A stretch of DNA of 41,214 bases from positions 1-41,214 of the forward strand of contig JALVSO010000027.1 in the NCBI GenBank assembly GCA_027024305.1, given 5' to 3'. The DNA comes from Candidatus Parcubacteria bacterium (GTDB lineage Bacteria > Patescibacteriota > Minisyncoccia > Phycocordibacterales > GCA-2747955). Shown here piece after piece: positions 25,563 through 30,886 of this stretch (position 1 is the stretch's first letter; each line of letters begins with the position of its first letter). Made by a program: the position numbers and the translations under genes. The notes beneath the pieces were generated by a model that was not told the DNA's origin, did not search any database, and saw only the letters and a program-made list of their open reading frames with translations.

Positions 25563-25784
25563 ATGGCAGAAATATGCCATAATATAAAATGGGCACTAAT
25601 CTGCCCATGGTCCTACGTCGTCATCCACCCGAACGGATACACCGTTCTGGTGGACAGGTACGAATGGAATCGTTTGGCAGAGGCCAAGGAAAGGGCCTAT
25701 GAAGAGAACCAAAAAACCGATGCATATCTGCATCGGGTGTATGGGCCGTTTTGGCGCCCATATATTGATTCCAAAATATGTTAG
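25563..25784 (+). CDS. 73-aa protein, unknown function
   Basis: A small open frame with a GGGAGACCAGCC stretch before the ATG. The product (MAEICHNIKWALICPWSYVV, then GYTVLVDRYEWNRLAEAKERAYEENQ) starts with a Cys/Trp-rich strand region and continues as a helix; no family is recognised. All Trp are TGG, stop TAG. Its stop codon overlaps the first base of the second 153-bp 3' module, the same module that follows the helicase gene, which supports it being a real transcription unit. Confidence 0.6.
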   Translation: MAEICHNIKWALICPWSYVVIHPNGYTVLVDRYEWNRLAEAKERAYEENQKTDAYLHRVYGPFWRPYIDSKIC

Positions 25785-25936
25785 GATTTGGGAGGGGGTG
25801 TTAGTTACACCTTCCTCCCTCCGGCTGTCATTTCTGGCAGCCGGGCTTTATAGCGGGTTTAAATCTTCTGAACGTCCCAGGGACGTACCGAACCCAGGGA
25901 CGTACCGGATTTGAATCTGCTTAGAGTTTTTTTGGA
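25784..25936 (+). repeat. 153-bp 3' module, copy 2 (after the 73-aa gene)
   Basis: Same length as copy 1 at 24126. The few substitutions lie mainly in the first hairpin (GGAGGAGG versus GGAGGGGG, loop TGGTT versus TAGTT). Confidence 0.88.
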
Positions 25937-26136
25937 GTTTTTAGAAAAACTTTTCTTGGTGGCATTTTGGCTGTAAAACACGTTAAGTATTTTTAAGTAT
26001 TTGCAGTTAAAATGCCGCTCGGAAGAGTGGTAAAAATTTAACCGTCCGAAGTTCGCCTCACAGGCGGATGGAGGACAAAGCTCAACCGCCCGAGGCATTG
26101 TGCCGAGGGCAAAAATTTCCTGTGGAGGGAAAAAAA
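25937..26136 (+). promoter_or_regulatory. Leader of the 321-aa gene
   Basis: About 200 bases without a gene. AATGCCGCTCGG (from 26011) can pair with CCGCCCGAGGCATT (to 26100), enclosing a small CGCCTCACAGGCGG hairpin (about 26053-26066). The AGTGG after the first arm also occurs after the hairpin at 16085. The ribosome site GTGGAGGG precedes the ATG by seven bases. Confidence 0.45.
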
Positions 26137-27102
26137 ATGACAACAATTGTTATTGTAGATGCTCGCTCTCGCGAGCAAAAATGTTTCGTTGCTTCCGCGA
26201 CGAAGCTCCCACAAAACTCCAGTGCCCTGGTGCTTCGCAAGGCCGGTGGTAACATCGGCACGGTGGAGAAGCTCCATGGGCAAACCCTAGAGCATCCGAT
26301 CCTCGTGATCGAGTGCTACCAAGCCCAGTCCTCGGCTGGATACACGTCGCAGCTCTACTGCAGCGATATGTTCCACGAGGTGATTTGGGTTGGTGGAGCC
26401 GGTTTCGGTTTTTCGTCTTACGACGAAGAAACCGGCAAGAAAATCCATCGGGGGTATGCTCTCCGTCCGTTCGGTTTCCCTCTTTCGGGGACGTTGATTC
26501 CGGCGGGGGCAAGGGTTGAGTGCGTGGAAACGCACAAGAATTCAAATCCCGATACCGCGAATGCGGCGTGTGCCGCGCTCGACCTTATGGTTAGGTGTAA
26601 TCCGAATCTGTTCATCCTGGCGGAGGGACAGTCTGATTACACCTCCGCTACCTCGTTTGAGGTGCCGGAGGGTGCGGTTAAGCCGGAGTTCGACAACGAG
26701 CACCGTGCCGAAGACATCTTTTCTCCGGAGAATATGTTGGAGGCCGGTATCCGGCGCATGGTCGGTTCCGAGTCGGGGCGTGAGGGCAGGATTGCCTTAC
26801 GGTACGCATTCCTGAACGCCTTTTTGTCGGCGGACAGGAGTCCCAGCGAGGCAAACAATTTCATGGATACCGTGCCTGGGATTGTTTGCTATCTCATTGG
26901 AGATAAGGTGATAAAGCATATCGTGGAAACACGGTATGCAGACCTTGTTAAGGCCGGGTGGAAGTTCGACTTTAACAAGAATAATATGGGCGGTTATTAT
27001 ATTAGAGGGGTTTCTCCGGAAGGAGAAACTCTCAGTAACCCCCTGTTTGGAAACAAGGAGGTTGAAGAGTTTCTTCGCCACCGAGATAGCGAAGTGAAAT
27101 AA
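26137..27102 (+). CDS. 321-aa protein of unknown function, last island gene
   Basis: The start is chosen for GTGGAGGG upstream; an ATG 69 bases earlier lies inside the leader hairpin. The first 60 residues look alpha/beta (TTIVIVDARS, SSALVLRKAG, HPILVIECYQ). A Gly-rich stretch follows (VIWVGGAGFGFSS), then a long mixed region with HRAEDIFSPENMLEAGIRRMVGSESGREGRIALRYAFLNAF and a C-terminal helical part. No known motif is recognised. Trp are TGG, stop TAA. The last ten codons are part of the 3' module whose fossil follows the DHH-like gene. Confidence 0.72.
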   Translation: MTTIVIVDARSREQKCFVASATKLPQNSSALVLRKAGGNIGTVEKLHGQTLEHPILVIECYQAQSSAGYTSQLYCSDMFHEVIWVGGAGFGFSSYDEETGKKIHRGYALRPFGFPLSGTLIPAGARVECVETHKNSNPDTANAACAALDLMVRCNPNLFILAEGQSDYTSATSFEVPEGAVKPEFDNEHRAEDIFSPENMLEAGIRRMVGSESGREGRIALRYAFLNAFLSADRSPSEANNFMDTVPGIVCYLIGDKVIKHIVETRYADLVKAGWKFDFNKNNMGGYYIRGVSPEGETLSNPLFGNKEVEEFLRHRDSEVK

Positions 27103-27211
27103 ACTCGGCCCGGTGCCTGCGTAGTGCAGGCACCGGGAGTTAGGTAAATTTTGATAAGTTTACCTTTCTTATTCCGATTACAAAGTTTTTTGTGGTCGGA
27201 TAAGGAAATTA
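27073..27211 (+). repeat. 3' structured module, copy 2 (end of the 321-aa gene)
   Basis: Hairpins CCCGGTGCCTGC/GCAGGCACCGGG, AGGTAA/TTACCT and CCGATTACAA/TTGTGGTCGG. Compared with copy 1, a C-G pair became T-A in the second stem and a G-C pair became A-T in the third: compensatory changes that keep pairing. Confidence 0.82.
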
Positions 27212-27271
27212 ACAAATTTTGACATTATTTTGATTTTAGAATTTTTTTTGGAGAGATGGTATAATGTTGGT

Positions 27272-27394
27272 TCAAGTTGTAAGGAACAAGGAATAAGTTG
27301 CAAGACGGGCAGTCACACAGCTTTCCACGAAGCCAGTTCAAGTTACAAGGAACAAGTTGTAAGTTGCAAGACGGGCAGTCACACAGCTTTCCAC
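27272..27394 (+). repeat. Dispersed TTCAAGTTGTAAGG repeat, two tandem units
   Basis: Two units of about 60-65 bases, each ending CGGGCAGTCACACAGCTTTC and CACGAAGCC, begin about seven bases after a TATAAT box. Related sequences lie at 30259-30474 (also just behind a TAAAAT) and about 36283-36325. Confidence 0.75.
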
Positions 27395-27449
27395 GAAGCC
27401 GGACTAGTCAGCAACCACTCGCCGAACCATACCTGACAAGTCCGGCTTC
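27395..27449 (+). repeat. Palindromic element C with conserved 21-nt loop
   Basis: Arms GAAGCCGGACTAGTCAG (27395-27411) and CTGACAAGTCCGGCTTC (27433-27449), one mismatch, around a loop (27412-27432) containing CTCGCCGAACCATAC. Its arms nearly equal those of element A but the loop is in the opposite orientation. Confidence 0.9.
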
Positions 27450-27472
27450 TTTGACAAAGGGAATTTTAGATT

Positions 27473-27627
27473 CCATATCTCCCGTGAGGTTGAATAAAAA
27501 ATTTTTTGGTCTTTTTCGGGGCGGGCGAGGCGAAGCCTCGCCCGCCCAGTCCGAAAAAAACCGAAACTCTCTCCATTTTTTATTCTACAATTTGCACTTC
27601 GTGCGAATCATCTCGCGGGAGATATGG
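27473..27627. repeat. 155-bp inverted-repeat element
   Basis: Terminal arms CCATATCTCCCG and CGGGAGATATGG enclose a hairpin of GGGCGGGCGAGGC-GAA-GCCTCGCCCGCCC flanked by TTTTTCGG/CCGAAAAA. It may be a small non-autonomous element. Confidence 0.6.
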
Positions 27628-27643
27628 AGTTTAAAATCATCAA

Positions 27644-27668
27644 AACAGTGAGGTCTTGCCTCGCTGTT
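27644..27668. terminator. Third TCTTG-loop hairpin, variant stem
   Basis: AACAGTGAGG-TCTTG-CCTCGCTGTT. The stem differs from the copies at 5999 and 11655 (CACCGAGG) but stays paired (one T-G wobble), and the loop is the same. Confidence 0.5.
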
Positions 27669-27686
27669 TATCTTTTATATAAATGT

Positions 27687-27692
27687 TACAAT
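27687..27692 (+). promoter_or_regulatory. Extended -10 for leaderless nucleotidyltransferase gene
   Basis: TGTTACAAT ends six bases before the ATG at 27699. Confidence 0.6.
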
Positions 27693-27698
27693 TATTTT

Positions 27699-28430
27699 AT
27701 GAAAGTTTTTATTTTATCGGCCGGTTTGGGGACCAGGATGGGTCAGCTATCAAAAGAGAAGCCCAAGCAAATGTTGGAGATAGTAGGCTATCCAAAACTG
27801 GCATGGACTTTAAGTAATTTACCGGAAGGGATTGATGAAGTTTTTCTTATCGTTGGTTATCTAAAAGAAAAAATTATTGATTATTTTGGTGATTTTTATG
27901 GAGGTAAAAAGATAAAGTATTTGGAGCAAAAAGAATTAAACGGTTCCGCTGGAGCCATAGCCTTGGCTAAAAAATTTATAGACGAAGGAGAGAAATTTTT
28001 GGTTTTAATGGGGGATGATTTTTATTTAAAAAGCGATTTGGAAAAAATGCTAAAAGAAGATTGGGCTCTTTTAGCCTATGAAACTAATGAGGCGGAAAAT
28101 TATGGTTTGGTTTCCACAGATAAAAATAATTTTTTAAAAGGTGTGATTGAAAGACCTCATAATTTTAAAAAAGGTTTGGTTAATACCGGGGCCTATATTT
28201 TACAAAAAGATTATTTTAAAGTTCCCATGGTTAGAATTTCCGAAAAAGAGTTTGGCTTACCTCAGACCATGATTAAAATGAGCGAGGATTTGAATATTCC
28301 CATCAAAGTTTTAAAGACTAAAAAATGGTTGCCTATTGGTAATCCGGAAGCTCTAAAATTGGCTCAGGAAAAAGTTAAAGAATTTGATTATGATGAGCCA
28401 GAGAAACTTTTAAAGTTTCTGAAGAGGTAA
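27699..28430 (+). CDS. Sugar-phosphate nucleotidyltransferase (RmlA/GlmU-like)
   Basis: A 243-aa protein with the NTP_transferase signature at its N-terminus: FILSAGLGTRMGQLSKEKPKQMLEI, which binds the nucleotide triphosphate (G-x-G-T-R-M and the later Lys-Pro-Lys). GDDFY near residue 108 is the metal-binding Asp motif (usually GD), and NTGAYIL and the C-terminal KKWLPIGNPEAL are typical of sugar-1-phosphate nucleotidylyltransferases. These make NDP-sugars for cell-surface glycans. The sugar cannot be read from the sequence. The longer frame that begins 75 bases upstream would include the promoter hairpin, so the leaderless ATG six bases after the -10 is preferred. Trp codons are all TGG; stop TAA. 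Confidence 0.85.
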   Translation: MKVFILSAGLGTRMGQLSKEKPKQMLEIVGYPKLAWTLSNLPEGIDEVFLIVGYLKEKIIDYFGDFYGGKKIKYLEQKELNGSAGAIALAKKFIDEGEKFLVLMGDDFYLKSDLEKMLKEDWALLAYETNEAENYGLVSTDKNNFLKGVIERPHNFKKGLVNTGAYILQKDYFKVPMVRISEKEFGLPQTMIKMSEDLNIPIKVLKTKKWLPIGNPEALKLAQEKVKEFDYDEPEKLLKFLKR

Positions 28431-28504
28431 GAGGCCCCTAGCATGTTTCACTTTATAAAAAAAAGTGCGGCAAGGTCTCACTATTGTTTTAGGAATTTAA
28501 AAGC

Positions 28505-28533
28505 TTGACTTTCCAGTTAAATTAGTGTATAAT
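28505..28533 (+). promoter_or_regulatory. Promoter of the 41-aa gene unit
   Basis: TTGACT (28505-28510), 17 bp, TATAAT (28528-28533). Unlike the host genes it drives an 80-nt leader with a hairpin around GGTTC/GAACC and CCGC/GCGG. Confidence 0.8.
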
Positions 28534-28617
28534 TATAAAACGTTTTATGGAGTTGGTCACCGTAAAACAATTTTTGGTTCCCGCGTGACCAGCGGGCATA
28601 GAACCTGGGAGGGTACT

Positions 28618-28743
28618 ATGGACATTTTTAATTTTTTTACCACCGGGGCCTTGGCGGTCCTGGTGGTAATGTCGTTTTTTGTTCGTCGGGGGCCCGGTGC
28701 CCTCGACGAATATCCTGAAGTGGGGGATGACCGTATGTTGTAG
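28618..28743 (+). CDS. 41-aa single-span membrane protein
   Basis: Small gene with promoter, structured leader, a GGGAGGGT ribosome site six bases before the ATG, and its own terminator. The product has one hydrophobic segment (FFTTGALAVLVVMSFFV) followed by RRGPGALDEYPEVGDD. Arg-Arg after the membrane helix suggests an outside N-terminus with the acidic tail in the cytoplasm. No family is recognised. The organisation (leader, Shine-Dalgarno, GC-rich hairpin) is that of the island although it lies 1.5 kb outside it. No Trp codon; stop TAG. Confidence 0.65.
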   Translation: MDIFNFFTTGALAVLVVMSFFVRRGPGALDEYPEVGDDRML

Positions 28744-28761
28744 GTCAGCCCTCACTTTTAG

Positions 28762-28791
28762 ACCCCGGTGATGGTTTGCCCGGGGTTTTTT
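28762..28791 (+). terminator. Terminator of the 41-aa gene
   Basis: ACCCCGG ... CCGGGGT stem followed by TTTTTT. Confidence 0.82.
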
Positions 28792-28826
28792 CATTTCTGA
28801 TTTTTTAGAGAATAATAAGACTATGC

Positions 28827-28832
28827 TATAAT
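28827..28832 (+). promoter_or_regulatory. Extended -10 for leaderless mscS-like gene
   Basis: TGCTATAAT ends seven bases before the ATG at 28840. Confidence 0.6.
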
Positions 28833-28839
28833 GAATGCT

Positions 28840-29694
28840 ATGAAGAATTTAAATAATTTAAATGTGGAAGATTTATCCGTTTTGGAAATGTATTGAGAGA
28901 GGTTTAGCACGGGATTTTGGGATTATTTGCCAAGAATTGTTTTGGCTATTGTGATTCTTTTTGTAGGGTTTTTTATTATTAGGTATTTAGAAAGGGTTTT
29001 AACTGCCTTTTTCAATAGAACAAAATTTGATGAGGCTCTGGAAAGATTTATCCAATCTTTGATTTTGATTTTGGCCAAGATTTTCGTTTTTGTTTTGGTT
29101 TTGCTAATTCTGGGGGCTGAATTGGGAGCTTTTGCGGCAGCCTTTGGAGCCGTGGTCTTTGCCGTGGGTATGGCCCTGCAAGGATCTCTTTCCAATTTTG
29201 CCGGAGGAGTTTTAATCTTATTTTTCAAACCCTTTAAAATCGGAGATTATATTACCTCCGATAGTTATTCCGGGAAGGTGGTGGATATTCAGATTTTTAA
29301 TACCATTTTGGAAACTCCCGACGGTAAAAAGATTATCCTGCCCAACGGTCCAGTTTCAAATAATACTATTGTTAACCATACGGATATAAGATATAGAAGA
29401 TTGGATTTAAAAATCGGTATCGGCTATGATGATGATGTTAAGAAGGCCAAAAGAATTTTGGAAAGGTTGGCCAAGAAAGATGAAAGAATTATTCAGGACA
29501 GAAAAGAGATTAGGGTAATGGTGGACGAGCTGGGTGATAACGCGGTTATTCTTTTGCTAAGAGCTTGGACTCTCAATGCCGATTATTGAAACACTCGTTT
29601 TGATATGCTGGAGAAAATAAAGAAAGAGTTTGATAAAAAAGAAATTTCTTTCCCCTATCCTCAGAGAGATGTGCATTTGTATCAGGAGAAATAA
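28840..29694 (+). CDS. MscS-type small-conductance mechanosensitive channel, two TGA (Trp) codons
   Basis: A 284-aa protein. Membrane segments occur at about residues 30-50 and 65-90; the pore helix is FAAAFGAVVFAVGMALQGSLSNFAGGVLIL, with the Gly/Ala pattern of MscS TM3. The cytoplasmic part has KPFKIGDYI, the beta-domain motif VVDIQIFNTILETPDGKKIILPNG, and a C-terminal alpha/beta domain ending ISFPYPQRDVHLY. TGA codons at 28892 and 29587 give MYWERF and NADYWNTRFDMLE; the second Trp is conserved in the family (DYW before the last helix). MscS opens on osmotic downshock to release solutes. The standard code would truncate it and miss the start. Leaderless promoter. Confidence 0.9.
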
Positions 29695-29710
29695 TTTTTT
29701 GGTTGGGATT

Positions 29711-29830
29711 GCGGGCGACCGAGCACCACTTTTGAAAAAAAAATTTAGCTGAAACTGAACTTTTTGCGATTTCAGGAACTAAAATTTTAAAACCTTTTCA
29801 TTTCTACAAAAGTGGTGCTCGGTCGCCCGC
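29711..29830. mobile_element. MITE-like element, copy 1 (120 bp)
   Basis: Perfect 24-bp terminal inverted repeats (29711-29734 begins GCGGGCGACCGAGCACC; 29807-29830 is the exact complement) flank a 72-bp AT-rich core without a gene. The core is repeated in the opposite orientation at 36461-36531 between similar ends, including GCAAAAAGTTCAG and TTTCAGCTAAAT. This is how a non-autonomous element looks; no transposase is in the window. Confidence 0.78.
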
Positions 29831-29917
29831 TTCTTTACTCTAAAACTTTTTTATGCTATATTGTCAGCCGGTTCGGAGAGCGACTCCGGTGTTTTTAACT
29901 AAAATGAGGCAAAAAAA

Positions 29918-30181
29918 ATGGTAGACTGTTTTTCAGTCCACGGCCACGAGGTAGTCGTGGAAAAAAGTAAGAAAAAAAGTGATGGTCATACCGGCAATAA
30001 GCTCGGCATGGAAAGAAAAAAACGAAAAGATGCTCTCATGAGAGAAAGGGATAGGACCATGGCTCGGCGCAGAAATATGGAACGTCGGGCAGAAATTCAA
30101 AGAAAGACTCGTCTTTCTCAGGGGAGGAAGGCGGGGGCGGCTGTCGGTAGGGATCCATTGGGAGGATGGTGTCCTACATAA
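29918..30181 (+). CDS. 87-aa highly basic protein, unknown function
   Basis: After a short acidic/hydrophobic start (MVDCFSVHGHEVVVE) nearly half the residues are Lys or Arg (KSKKKSDGHTGNKLGMERKKRK, RTMARRRNMERRAEIQRKTRL), ending GGWCPT. It is likely a nucleic-acid binding helix-rich protein. GAGG eight bases upstream serves as ribosome site; an alternative ATG 11 bases upstream is in another frame. A TGCTATATT box and a CGGAG/CTCCG hairpin precede it and a strong terminator follows. Trp is TGG, stop TAA. Like the 41-aa gene, it has island-style organisation outside the island. Confidence 0.55.
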   Translation: MVDCFSVHGHEVVVEKSKKKSDGHTGNKLGMERKKRKDALMRERDRTMARRRNMERRAEIQRKTRLSQGRKAGAAVGRDPLGGWCPT

Positions 30182-30196
30182 AAACACGCCATGGCG

Positions 30197-30234
30197 AAAA
30201 GGTCGGGATGTGGGCACACCCGACCTTTTGTTTT
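30197..30234 (+). terminator. Terminator of the 87-aa gene
   Basis: AAAAGGTCGGG / CCCGACCTTTT, 11 bp, followed by GTTTT. Confidence 0.82.
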
Positions 30235-30258
30235 GGGGGGAAATATAGTAAAATCTGT

Positions 30259-30474
30259 TCAAGCTAAAAGCCGGTTCAAGTTGTAAGGAACAAGTTGTAA
30301 GTTGCAAGTCTGGCAACCACACAATTTTCCACGAAGCCGGTTCAAGGTATAAGTTGCAAGAGGCAAGTCGGTTCAAGTTGCAAGGAATAAGTTGTAAGTC
30401 GGGCAGCCACACAAAATAACACCCTCACATTTTTCACGAAGTCCGAGAAGTTCCACACAACCGCGCTTTTCCAC
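30259..30474 (+). repeat. Dispersed TTCAAGTTGTAAGG repeat cluster
   Basis: Several imperfect units (TTCAAGTTGTAAGGAACAAG, GTTGCAAGTCTGGCAACCAC, TTCCACGAAGCC, CACGAAGTCCG) related to 27272-27394. It lies just behind a TAAAAT box and ends at palindromic element D. Confidence 0.7.
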
Positions 30475-30529
30475 GAAGTCCGACTTGTTGACACCCACAC
30501 GCCGCACCATACTCAACAAGTCGGACTTC
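30475..30529 (+). repeat. Palindromic element D with conserved 21-nt loop
   Basis: Perfect 17-bp arms GAAGTCCGACTTGTTGA and its complement around a loop (30492-30512) containing CACGCCGCACCATAC. It ends two bases before the tRNA-Thr gene. Confidence 0.9.
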
Positions 30530-30531
30530 TT

Positions 30532-30607
30532 GCCAGAATAGCTCAGTAGGTAGAGCAATCCACTCGTAATGGATAGGTCGCAGGTTCGAGTCCTGTTTCT
30601 GGCTCCA
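30532..30607 (+). tRNA. tRNA-Thr (anticodon CGT), CCA encoded
   Basis: Acceptor GCCAGAA/TTCTGGC, D-arm GCTC...GAGC, anticodon stem ATCCA/TGGAT with loop CTCGTAA (anticodon CGT, reads ACG), T-arm GCAGG-TTCGAGT-CCTGT, discriminator T and encoded CCA. The last bases (GTTTCTGGCTCCA...) also pair with the inverted copy just downstream (30616-30636). Confidence 0.93.
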
Positions 30608-30795
30608 AAAAACCCGCAGGGTTTTTTGGAGCCAGAAACAATACTTGATTAGATGGCTCCTCTTATTGCCCGCAGGGTTTTTTGGAGCCAGAAACAATAC
30701 TTGATTAGATGGCTCCTCTTATTGCCCGCAGGGTTTTTTGGAGCCAGAAACAATACTTGATTAGATGGCCTCCCTGCTCCCCGCAGGGTTTTTAA
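30583..30795 (+). repeat. Tandem 56-bp repeats containing an inverted copy of the tRNA-Thr 3' end
   Basis: Three units start at 30613, 30669 and 30725, with a partial fourth at 30780. Each has CCCGCAGGGTTTTTTGGAGCC and the inverted tRNA end GGAGCCAGAAAC, then AATACTTGATTAGATGG. The first unit forms a perfect 21-bp stem with the tRNA end (loop GCA), which could act as terminator. The array was probably made by repeated duplication of the tRNA's 3' hairpin. Confidence 0.85.
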
Positions 30796-30870
30796 AAAGA
30801 ACAGAAAAAAGAAAAGCCTTGACTTCGCTTTACAATCCAAGAATTTTTAGCCGGATTGTTGTTTTTGTGA

Positions 30871-30876
30871 TATAAT
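30871..30876 (+). promoter_or_regulatory. Extended -10 of secD
   Basis: TGATATAAT, ten bases before the ATG at 30887. Confidence 0.55.
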
Positions 30877-30886
30877 CTCTCCCATT

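Larger units (their letters stand above)
27212..27698 (+). other. Non-coding right border of the island
   Basis: Holds TGGTATAAT (extended -10, 27257-27265) followed by two tandem copies of the TTCAAGTTGTAAGG...GCAAGACGGGCAGTCACACAG repeat (about 27272-27394), palindromic element C (27395-27449), a 12-bp long-range inverted repeat (27473-27484 with 27616-27627) enclosing a very GC-rich hairpin, and the hairpin before the nucleotidyltransferase gene. No gene is seen. Confidence 0.65.

Noticed and set aside
13853..27102. Integron cassette array with attC sites
   Set aside because: Genes alternate with hairpins, but there is no integrase and no consistent RYYYAAC/GTTRRRY pairs, and island genes have their own leaders and terminators.
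13000..30529. CRISPR array
   Set aside because: The repeated palindromes are widely and irregularly spaced and no cas genes are present.
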